A stretch of 8,718 bases of DNA from Myxococcota bacterium. Its GTDB lineage: Bacteria > Myxococcota_A > UBA9160 > PR03. Made by a program: the position numbers and the translations under genes. A model generated the notes under the pieces. That model did not search any database. It was given only the letters and a program-made list of their open reading frames with translations, and had not been told where the DNA came from. Position 1 is the stretch's first letter. The number at the start of each line of letters is the position of its first letter. Shown here in pieces: positions 1 through 5,526 of the stretch. The DNA lies in contig JASJBO010000300.1 in the NCBI GenBank assembly GCA_030066475.1, forward strand, positions 1 to 8,718. The letters are read 5' to 3'.

Positions 1-398
1 TCGACCACGTTGCCGTCCGGGTCGTTCACGTACATCGAGGGACCGTTGCCCTCGGCGCCGTAGCGGGTCGCCACGTCGCCCGGCTCGACGCCGTGGCGCG
101 CGAGATGGTCGCGCAGCGCGGCTTCGTCGAAGCGCGCGAGGCGCACGGCGAAGTGGTCCATGTTGCGGCCGTCCGCGGCCGGCGGGCCGCCGCCGGCCCG
201 GCCGAGCGGCGAGTCGACCGGCACCAGGTCGATGAGCGACGCGCCGGCGCGGAGCTGCACCAGGCCCAGGGCGTCGATCCGGCGCTCCTCGCTGCAGCCC
301 AGCGCGTCGACGTAGAAGCGCAGGGAGGCGGCGAGGTCGGTCACGCGCACCACGACGTGGTCGAGGCCCAGGATCGCGAGCGCTTCCCCGTCGGCCAT
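1..398 (-). CDS. VOC-superfamily protein, C-terminus cut by window edge
   Basis: This is a small metal-dependent enzyme-like protein of the vicinal oxygen chelate fold (glyoxalase/dioxygenase/fosfomycin-resistance type). The 132 visible codons begin MADGEALAILGLDHVVVRVT. His14 in LDHVVVRV and His82 in NMDHFAVRL are the usual first two metal ligands. The end, YVNDPDGNVV followed by a codon starting GA, is the family's closing motif, where the third ligand (Glu) is expected as residue 133; the edge cuts within that codon. The family is usually 125-150 residues, so only a short tail is missing. The start is supported by a GGAGGAG Shine-Dalgarno (406-412 on the opposite strand) 7 nt upstream. A TATCGT -10-like hexamer (439-444) would give a leader of about 33 nt. 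It is divergent from galE. The substrate is not determinable. Family membership is confident; any specific reaction would be a guess. Confidence 0.88.
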   Translation of the reverse strand, partial: MADGEALAILGLDHVVVRVTDLAASLRFYVDALGCSEERRIDALGLVQLRAGASLIDLVPVDSPLGRAGGGPPAADGRNMDHFAVRLARFDEAALRDHLARHGVEPGDVATRYGAEGNGPSMYVNDPDGNVV

Positions 399-544
399 CG
401 GCGCTCTCCTCCGCCCGCGCGATCGCGCGCGGCCGTTCACGATACCGCAGCCCCAGCGCAGCCCGTCTGTGGGGCTTCGGTGGGGCTGCAGTCGGGCCGC
501 GGTGGGACCCGGGTCGAGGGCGCTCTGGTATGCTGCGGCCCGCC
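399..544. promoter_or_regulatory. Divergent intergenic region between VOC gene and galE
   Basis: This 146-bp spacer separates two divergent start codons. Toward the VOC gene it holds a clear GGAGGAG ribosome-binding site (406-412) and a weak -10-like TATCGT (439-444). Toward galE it holds an extended -10. In between are a direct repeat GTGGGGCT at 469-476 and 480-487, spaced exactly 11 bp apart, and a perfect 10-bp palindrome GACCCGGGTC at 506-515, just upstream of the galE -10. The repeat and palindrome could be regulator sites, but short G/C repeats are common in such DNA. Confidence 0.4.
526..534 (+). promoter_or_regulatory. Extended -10 promoter element of galE
   Basis: TGGTATGCT matches the extended -10 form TGn-TAnnnT. 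It ends 10 nt before the ATG at 545, which would place the transcript start near 541 and leave a leader of only a few bases. No convincing -35 is visible, as is usual for extended -10 promoters. It overlaps the alternative ATG at 530, which argues against that start. The call comes from sequence inspection only. Confidence 0.4.
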
Positions 545-1561
545 ATGGCCGAACGCCCCGCTCCCGACGCTGCGGCGCCCGCCGGACCGGTGCTCGTCGC
601 CGGCGGCGCCGGCTACATCGGCAGTCACACCGTGCGCCTGCTCCAGGACCGTGGCGTGCCCGTGGTCGTGCTCGACAACCTGTCGACGGGCCCCCGGGGC
701 GCCGTCGCCGCGCCGCTGGTCGTGGCCGACCTGGGCGACCGCGACGCGCTCCGGGCGGCGATGCGGGACCACGGGCCGGTCGCGGTCGTGCACTTCGCCG
801 CGCGCTGCTACGTCGGCGAGTCGGTCGAGGACCCGGCGCGCTACTACCGCGAGAACGTCGTCTACACCTGGAACCTGCTCGAGGCCATGCGCGAGGCCGA
901 GTGCCGCGACATCGTCTTCTCGTCGACCTGCGCGACCTACGGCGTGCCGGATGCCGTGCCGATCTCCGATGATCACCCCCAGCGCCCGATCTCACCCTAC
1001 GGCCGCACCAAGCTCCACATGGAACACATGATGCAGGACTACGCCCGCGCCTACGGCCTGCGGGTGGCGGCGCTGCGCTACTTCAACGCCGCCGGCGCGG
1101 CGCGGGACGGTAGCCTCGGCGAGCACCACGACCCCGAGACCCACCTGATCCCACTGGTGCTCCAGGTGGCGCTGGGGCGGCGCGACGAGATCCGCATCTT
1201 CGGCGACGACTACGACACGCCCGACGGCACCTGCATCCGCGACTACATACACGTCGAGGACCTGGCGGACGCCCACCTGCGAGCGCTGGTCGCGCTCCAG
1301 GCCGGCACGCGCGAGCTGGCGTGCAACCTCGGGACGGGGACGGGCTACTCGGTCCGCGAGGTGATCGAGACGGCGCGTCGGGTCACCGGGCATCCGATCC
1401 CGGCCGTCGTGGCTCCGCGCCGCCCCGGCGATCCGGCGCGCCTGGTCGCCGCCGCGGGCGGCGCCGTCGATCGACTCGGCTGGAAGGCGGAGCGGCCCGG
1501 CATCGAGGACATCGTGCGCGACGCCTGGGCCTTCACGCAGCGCCACCCGGACGGGCTGTAG
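545..1561 (+). CDS. galE: UDP-glucose 4-epimerase GalE
   Basis: This cytoplasmic, NAD-bound short-chain dehydrogenase-type epimerase interconverts UDP-glucose and UDP-galactose for galactose metabolism and surface polysaccharides. The 338 residues match the usual GalE length. The Rossmann motif GGAGYIGSH lies at 20-28, followed by LDNLSTG at 43-49. The catalytic triad is visible as Ser127/Thr128 (in SSTCATYG) with Tyr152 and Lys156 (YGRTK). LRYFNAAGA (177-185), the GalE signature CIRDYIHVEDLADAH (230-244) and the nucleotide-binding RRPGD (292-296) follow. An in-frame ATG at 530 would add five residues (MLRPA), but it sits inside the probable -10 element, so 545 is preferred. There is no Shine-Dalgarno before either start. 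At the position matching E. coli Tyr299 the protein appears to have Leu300, so some activity on the N-acetyl sugars cannot be excluded. It is monocistronic and is followed by a long hairpin. Confidence 0.95.
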   Translation: MAERPAPDAAAPAGPVLVAGGAGYIGSHTVRLLQDRGVPVVVLDNLSTGPRGAVAAPLVVADLGDRDALRAAMRDHGPVAVVHFAARCYVGESVEDPARYYRENVVYTWNLLEAMREAECRDIVFSSTCATYGVPDAVPISDDHPQRPISPYGRTKLHMEHMMQDYARAYGLRVAALRYFNAAGAARDGSLGEHHDPETHLIPLVLQVALGRRDEIRIFGDDYDTPDGTCIRDYIHVEDLADAHLRALVALQAGTRELACNLGTGTGYSVREVIETARRVTGHPIPAVVAPRRPGDPARLVAAAGGAVDRLGWKAERPGIEDIVRDAWAFTQRHPDGL

Positions 1562-1562
1562 G

Positions 1563-1649
1563 GCAAGCGGGCGGGGACGTCGTCGAGACTTGCGCTGGGA
1601 GAGGCGTGAACGCCCCCCCAGCGCAAGTCGCAACAACGTCCCCGCTTGC
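1563..1649. repeat. Long imperfect inverted repeat (REP/MITE-like hairpin, possible bidirectional terminator)
   Basis: The left arm (1563-1599) and right arm (1617-1649) pair almost completely. The inner 13 bp (1587-1599 with 1617-1629, GACTTGCGCTGGG) are perfect. A short region with three mismatches follows, then 8 bp (1573-1580 with 1636-1643, GGGGACGT), and finally 6 bp GCAAGC/GCTTGC (1563-1568 with 1644-1649) after a 4-nt bulge (1569-1572) in the left arm. The 17-nt loop contains a small nested hairpin, GGCG-TGAA-CGCC (1603-1614). The element fills nearly the whole gap between the stop of galE and the stop of the convergent cytochrome gene. It could end both transcripts, but there is no T-tract. 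Its size and imperfect symmetry are more typical of a REP-like or small non-autonomous mobile repeat. Confidence 0.85.
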
Positions 1650-1652
1650 TCG

Positions 1653-4600
1653 CTACGCGCGTCGGCGGCGGCGCCAGCGCAGGGCGGCGAGGCCCGCGGC
1701 GGCGAGGCCGGCCTCGAAGCCGAGGCCGCATCGGCTCTTCTTCGTCTCCCTGGTGTGGTACGACGCGAAGCACTGGAAGTCGACCAGGTCGGTCAGGCCG
1801 TCTGCATCGTTGTCCACACCGTCGTCGCACGCCGGGTTCTCGATGTTCGAGCCCGAGCCGTTGCAGCCCGGGTCGGCCAGGTCGATCAGCGAGTCGCCGT
1901 CGTTGTCGACGCCGTCGCTGCAGGCTCCGGCGACGCTGCCGGCGTTGGCCGGGTCGGTGCCGTCGTCCAGCTCGTCCCCGTCGAAGACGCCGTCCTCGTC
2001 GCGGTCGAGCGCCATGCGGGTGCCGGAGCCCGGCGGCGCACAGGTGTACGTGAGCTCCTGGTCCGCGGTCGCGGCCAGCGCCTGGAGGTCGCCCGGCATG
2101 ATCGGCGGTTCGGCCGCCCGGTCGGACACGTAGTTGAGGCTGACCGGCTGGTAGAGATAGCCGCGCTGCTCGCCTCCGATCCGCGCCTTCACCACCAGGT
2201 CGCACTCGGTGACGGTGCCGCCGAGCACGGCCGACGTGAAGGACGTGCCGGCTCGAATCTCCATCAGGCCGATGCGGCCGACGGTGTCGGCCTCCATGGC
2301 GGAGTCGAGGGTGACCTGCTGGCCGACGATCGGCGCGAGGTCGGTGTCGAACTCGAGCATGAACTGCTCCATGTCGCGCCGCTGCGGGTCGCCGCCGTCG
2401 AAGCCCACACCCGCGGCCACCGCGCCGTCGTTGAACACCTGAGCCTGGAAGAAACGGAAGAGCGTGTCCGTGCTGCCGTCGTGCAGGAAGCCGGTGCCGC
2501 GCACCTGGTCGCCCTTGTGGCCGTTGTCGCCCGCGAGGAAGAAGCCCCCGTTCGGCTGCCCGAACATGCCGACCTTCTGATACATGTTGCGCAGGTGCGG
2601 GACCTTCAGGATCTGGGTCTCGCCCTCGAAGCTGGCCAGACCGCCTGTGCCGAAGAACCCGGCCGACGCGTCGAGGTCGTGGCAGGTCACGCAGAGCTGC
2701 GTGTCCATGTTGTCGTTGTGGTACAGCGTGTCGCCGTCGTCGGCGTCCCCGACCAGCTGATTGTCGAGCGGCCGGATCGGATTCGGCGGCAGCGCGATCT
2801 CCAGGGCGAAGTCTGCGAAGTCCTGCATCTGCTGGCCTGTGGGGTTCGCGCTGCGCCCGACCAGACCGGGGAACGCCACGATGAAGTTGCGGAAGTTCAG
2901 GTCCTCGTCCCCGACGTCGCCGGGGCCGTTGACGTAGGGGTCGTCCTGGCCGAGGGCGCCGTCCACGCGGTCGCCGCGCCAGTGCATCGCGCCGCTGTTG
3001 GCCATGCCGCGCAGCGTCTGCGTCGTCATCGGGCCCTTCATGGGATGGAACTCGTCGTCGTTGGCGCCGCCGTTCACGCCGCCCGCGACTGGCACCGGCG
3101 TGAAGGGGGCGAAGTTGGTGGTGACGTCGCCGTCCGGGTCGCCGAGGTCCCAGGCCAGGCTGTCGAAGTCGCCGAAGATGTGGCAGCTCGAGCAGGAGGC
3201 CTCGCCGTTGGACGAGGTCAGGTTGGCGTCGTAGAGCATCGGACGCCCGGCGACCACGTGCGCGGGCTCCGGGTTGTGGATCGGCACGCTGCCCAGCTCG
3301 GTGCCGGAGCTCGTGTCGATCACCGACACCGAGTTGGAGTAGCGGCTGTAGGTGTAGAGGCGGTTCTTCGCCTCGTTCAGCACCAGGCCCGCGGGGCCGC
3401 CGCCGGCCACGTCGATGTACTGCGCGCTCTGCAGCGTCGGGTCGAAGGTGTCGTTCTCGAGCGTGGCGGTCTGGAACACGCCGATCTTGTTGGACCCGAA
3501 GGCCGCGACGTAGACGGTGGCCCCGTCGCTCGTGAACGCCATGTCGAGCGGCGTGGCCAGGCTGTGGTCCTTGGTGCCGGCCGGGGCGGGCGTCACCGCG
3601 TAGTTGATGTGCTTGTTCAGGCGTCGGGGCTCCACCGTCGACGCGCCCGAGAGCACCGTGATCCGGTACTGCGACAGGTTGCCCTGCACGGTGGTGCCGC
3701 CGAAGCTGCCGGCCCCCTCGAAGCGGGTCAGGTTCTGCGCGTCGCCGTTGCTGACGTAGACCTTCCCGTTGGCGGGGTTCACCGCCATGTTGAACAGGAT
3801 CGTGCCGACGTGCTGGTACGAGCCGGTCTGGTTCAGCGTGGTGGCGTCGATCGCGAACACGTCGTAGTCCGGCAGGTGGAAGCGGATGCCGTTGCTCCAG
3901 TTGCGGTCGAGCTCGTCGCGCCACTCGCCCGAGGCGTTGTCGAACTGGACGATCAGGCCCACCTCGGGGGCGTCGACCAGCGCGTGGTTGGTCGAGGGGC
4001 CGGGGTTGCCGCCCGGCATGTTGCCGCTGCCGAGGCCGTTGGGCGAGGTGACGCCGTCGCCCGAGCAGGGGCCGGCGCCGGCGAAGCCGTTGCACACGAT
4101 GCCTTCGTCGACGGTCGCCGTCTGGTTGCCCGAGTGGAACACCGCGGCGTAGACCGTGTTGCCGTCGTTGCTCACGGCCAGGGCGCGCGGCGTGTCGCCG
4201 AACAGCTCGACGATCTGCTCCGGCGTGCCGCCCAGCGTGGCGCCCAGCGTGGTGGCGTCGAACACCCAGACGTCGGCGCGCGGGACGCTCGGCGTGGTGA
4301 GCTGCGGATCGCCCGAGCCCGTCACGCCCGAGATCGAGCCGTGCGTGCGGTGCTGGCCGCGGTGCGCGGTGGTGATGAAGGCGCGGTCGCCGCCCGCTCC
4401 GGCGAACACGATGTCGCGGGGCTCGTCGCCCACCAGCAGCGTGCGCACCACCTGCGGCGGATCGCTCGCCACGTCGACGACGCTCACGCTGTCGGAGAGG
4501 TGGTTCACCACCCAGACCTCGGAGTCGTTGCGCGTCGCCACCGCCACGGGCTCCATGCCGACCGGCACGGAGTGGAGATGGGTGAGCCCGCCGCCGACGC

Positions 4601-4778
4601 GGATCGTGAAGATCTCGAGCTGGTTGTCGGAGATGTTGGTGACGAACAGCTTCGCGCCGTTCGGCGACATCGCGATGGGACGCACCGGACCCGACTCGAA
4701 CAGGATGAAGTCCCTGGCATGCGCCGGCGCAGCGGCGAGCACGGCGGCGGCGAGGACCGCGAGGAGACGGACGTGCAT
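1653..4778 (-). CDS. Secreted beta-propeller / di-haem cytochrome c peroxidase-like protein with calcium-type repeats and sorting tail
   Basis: This 1041-residue exported protein probably carries two covalently bound haems c and acts in redox chemistry outside the cytoplasm; the substrate is unknown. MHVRLLAVLAAAVLAAAPAHA (1-21) is a signal peptide with an AxA cleavage site. Residues about 24-520 hold about seven propeller-strand repeats of the YVTN/YncE kind, such as RPIAMSPNGAKLFVTN (33-48). Haem 1 is CSSCH (529-533) and haem 2 is CVTCH (696-700). Their surroundings resemble MauG/bacterial cytochrome c peroxidases: TLRGMANSGAMHWRGD (588-603), KVPHLRNMYQKVGMFG (725-740) and FLHDGSTDTLFRFF (764-777); Met592/His599 and Met732/Met738 are possible axial ligands. 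A DxDxDG calcium-type motif (925-936), two Cys-bracketed DGVDNDxD repeats (953-972, 984-1003) and the tail CGLG-hydrophobic-RRRRRA (1017-1041) end the protein. The start is preferred to an in-frame ATG 11 codons upstream because of the signal peptide and a GGAGGA (4783-4788) 4 nt upstream. No relative with an assigned reaction is recognised for the full architecture. Confidence 0.92.
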   Translation of the reverse strand: MHVRLLAVLAAAVLAAAPAHARDFILFESGPVRPIAMSPNGAKLFVTNISDNQLEIFTIRVGGGLTHLHSVPVGMEPVAVATRNDSEVWVVNHLSDSVSVVDVASDPPQVVRTLLVGDEPRDIVFAGAGGDRAFITTAHRGQHRTHGSISGVTGSGDPQLTTPSVPRADVWVFDATTLGATLGGTPEQIVELFGDTPRALAVSNDGNTVYAAVFHSGNQTATVDEGIVCNGFAGAGPCSGDGVTSPNGLGSGNMPGGNPGPSTNHALVDAPEVGLIVQFDNASGEWRDELDRNWSNGIRFHLPDYDVFAIDATTLNQTGSYQHVGTILFNMAVNPANGKVYVSNGDAQNLTRFEGAGSFGGTTVQGNLSQYRITVLSGASTVEPRRLNKHINYAVTPAPAGTKDHSLATPLDMAFTSDGATVYVAAFGSNKIGVFQTATLENDTFDPTLQSAQYIDVAGGGPAGLVLNEAKNRLYTYSRYSNSVSVIDTSSGTELGSVPIHNPEPAHVVAGRPMLYDANLTSSNGEASCSSCHIFGDFDSLAWDLGDPDGDVTTNFAPFTPVPVAGGVNGGANDDEFHPMKGPMTTQTLRGMANSGAMHWRGDRVDGALGQDDPYVNGPGDVGDEDLNFRNFIVAFPGLVGRSANPTGQQMQDFADFALEIALPPNPIRPLDNQLVGDADDGDTLYHNDNMDTQLCVTCHDLDASAGFFGTGGLASFEGETQILKVPHLRNMYQKVGMFGQPNGGFFLAGDNGHKGDQVRGTGFLHDGSTDTLFRFFQAQVFNDGAVAAGVGFDGGDPQRRDMEQFMLEFDTDLAPIVGQQVTLDSAMEADTVGRIGLMEIRAGTSFTSAVLGGTVTECDLVVKARIGGEQRGYLYQPVSLNYVSDRAAEPPIMPGDLQALAATADQELTYTCAPPGSGTRMALDRDEDGVFDGDELDDGTDPANAGSVAGACSDGVDNDGDSLIDLADPGCNGSGSNIENPACDDGVDNDADGLTDLVDFQCFASYHTRETKKSRCGLGFEAGLAAAGLAALRWRRRRRA
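1770..1922 (-). repeat. Tandem coding repeats: two 20-residue Cys-bracketed acidic motifs
   Basis: Within the cytochrome gene, residues 953-972 and 984-1003 are two copies of a motif that starts and ends with Cys: C(S/D)DGVDND(G/A)D(S/G)L(I/T)DL(A/V)D..C. They are separated by 11 residues. The regularly spaced Asp/Asn resemble calcium-binding loops, and the paired cysteines could form disulfides in the periplasm or at the surface. A further DRDEDGVFDGDE motif precedes them at 925-936, so this is a stalk-like calcium-stabilised region before the C-terminal anchor. Confidence 0.75.
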
Positions 4779-4849
4779 GGAATCCTCCGGGCGGACTGCT
4801 GTTGGCGGCACGCGACGGTGACGCCGGGTGGGGCTGCTCTGGGCCTGAC

Positions 4850-4879
4850 ACCTTATCAGTTAGGCAACGGCGTCGTCCA
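4850..4879 (-). promoter_or_regulatory. Probable promoter of the propeller/cytochrome gene
   Basis: Read on the minus strand, TGGACG (4874-4879) is followed after 18 nt by an extended -10, TGA-TAAGGT (hexamer at 4850-4855). The transcript would start near 4843, giving a leader of about 65 nt that carries the GGAGGA ribosome-binding site at 4783-4788. The rest of the 170-bp gap (4779-4948) shows no gene and no clear terminator for the upstream VOC gene. The -35 and its 18-nt spacing resemble the element upstream of the OYE-type gene (TGGACA). Confidence 0.35.
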
Positions 4880-4948
4880 CCGGGAAACGGGCTCTGCGCA
4901 GCCGGCAGCGCGCGAGAAGGACACGTGCAGCGGTGCCGGACCTGTCAA

Positions 4949-5449
4949 TCAGTTCGGTCCGCCGAGCCCGCCGCTGCCATAGCGCGTCGCCGGGCCCGTG
5001 CCCCCCGGCCCGAGGCGTCCGCCCGGCCCAAAGTGGCCGTGGCCGGGCACGTGGTTCACCTCGACGCGAATCCCGTCGGGGTCCTCGAACAGCACCGAGT
5101 AGTAGCCGGGAGCGAACTGCGAGCCCTCCTCGGGGGGATGCACGATGTGCGCGTCGAGCTCGTCCACCAGGAAGCGGTGGACCGCGTCGACGTCCTCGCG
5201 GCTGCGGGCGCGCAGGCAGAAGTGGTGCAGACCCGACCGCCACTGGTCGAAGGGCACGCCGCGCTTCTCGGACGGCGCGCCGCGCACCAGGATGCCGGTG
5301 CGACCCCCGATGCAGTACACGACGTCGTCCGAGCGGATCAGCGTCTTCATGCCCAGGAACTGGCCGAGTCGCTCCCAGAAGGGAAGGCAGCGCTCGGGGT
5401 CGTTCACGGTGATCTGGATGTGGGCGATGCCGTTGATCTCGACGCTCAT
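4949..5449 (-). CDS. VOC-superfamily protein with Gly-rich C-terminal tail
   Basis: This is a second glyoxalase/dioxygenase-fold protein, 166 residues, clearly a different subfamily from the one at the left edge. It begins MSVEINGIAHIQITVNDPER. His10 (AHIQITV), His76 (LHHFCLRA) and Glu130 (FEDPDGIRVEVNHVPG) are the expected metal ligands, so the site looks intact. SREDVDAVHRFL (83-94) is the usual helix. After the fold, residues 136-166 form a Gly/Pro-rich tail (GHGHFGPGGRLGPGG and onward) not needed for the fold. The start has no Shine-Dalgarno, and a -10-like hexamer lies 6 nt before the ATG. It is divergent from the PAP2 gene across 77 bp and is followed in the same direction, 170 bp later, by the propeller gene with its own promoter. 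The reaction is unknown: a lyase, isomerase or extradiol dioxygenase are all possible. Confidence 0.9.
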   Translation of the reverse strand: MSVEINGIAHIQITVNDPERCLPFWERLGQFLGMKTLIRSDDVVYCIGGRTGILVRGAPSEKRGVPFDQWRSGLHHFCLRARSREDVDAVHRFLVDELDAHIVHPPEEGSQFAPGYYSVLFEDPDGIRVEVNHVPGHGHFGPGGRLGPGGTGPATRYGSGGLGGPN

Positions 5450-5455
5450 CGCGGC

Positions 5456-5484
5456 AGGGTCTCGCGAACGCCGGTGCCGCGCAA
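5456..5484 (-). promoter_or_regulatory. Candidate promoter of the second VOC gene
   Basis: On the minus strand, TTGCGC (5479-5484) and GACCCT (5456-5461) are 17 nt apart, the ideal sigma-70-type spacing. The -10-like hexamer ends 6 nt before the ATG, so transcription would begin at or next to the start codon. The bases between hexamer and ATG (GCCGCG) closely match those before the nitroreductase gene (GCCGGG). The hexamer lacks the usual leading TA, so this is a weak call on its own. Confidence 0.3.
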
Positions 5485-5490
5485 GCCGCT

Positions 5491-5519
5491 CTGGCGGGGC
5501 ATCGCGTCGCGACTAACCT
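5491..5519 (+). promoter_or_regulatory. Candidate promoter of the PAP2 gene
   Basis: TAACCT (5514-5519) matches TAnnnT and ends 7 nt before the ATG at 5527, again implying a leaderless transcript. A weak -35, CTGGCG (5491-5496), sits at 17-nt spacing. A TCGCGA palindrome (5507-5512) lies just upstream of the -10, mirrored by another TCGCGA (5462-5467) just upstream of the divergent VOC -10. No Shine-Dalgarno precedes the gene. Confidence 0.35.
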
Positions 5520-5526
5520 CCGGTCC

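Noticed and set aside
93..1031. A plus-strand open frame of 312 codons across the first VOC gene and galE.
   Set aside because: Its residues are compositionally biased and motif-free, and it crosses the promoter region and overlaps galE in another frame.
1562..1652. A classical Rho-independent terminator between galE and the cytochrome gene.
   Set aside because: The stem is far too long and imperfect, and no T-tract follows on either strand. It is listed as an inverted repeat, with termination only as a possibility.
1345..4851. A minus-strand open frame of 1168 codons overlapping the cytochrome gene and galE.
   Set aside because: It is extremely Arg-rich and low in complexity, and has no recognisable motif; it is an out-of-frame shadow.
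4842..4860. CTGACACCTTATCAG as an operator-like inverted repeat upstream of the propeller gene.
   Set aside because: Only 4 bp pair on each side, and the sequence is better explained as part of the extended -10 element.
1590..4982. An open frame of 1130 codons on the plus strand opposite the propeller/cytochrome gene.
   Set aside because: Its translation is dominated by Val, Ala, Arg, His and Gly with no domain or motif, as expected antisense to a gene with G/C at third codon positions. The minus-strand frame has a signal peptide, CxxCH sites and propeller repeats.
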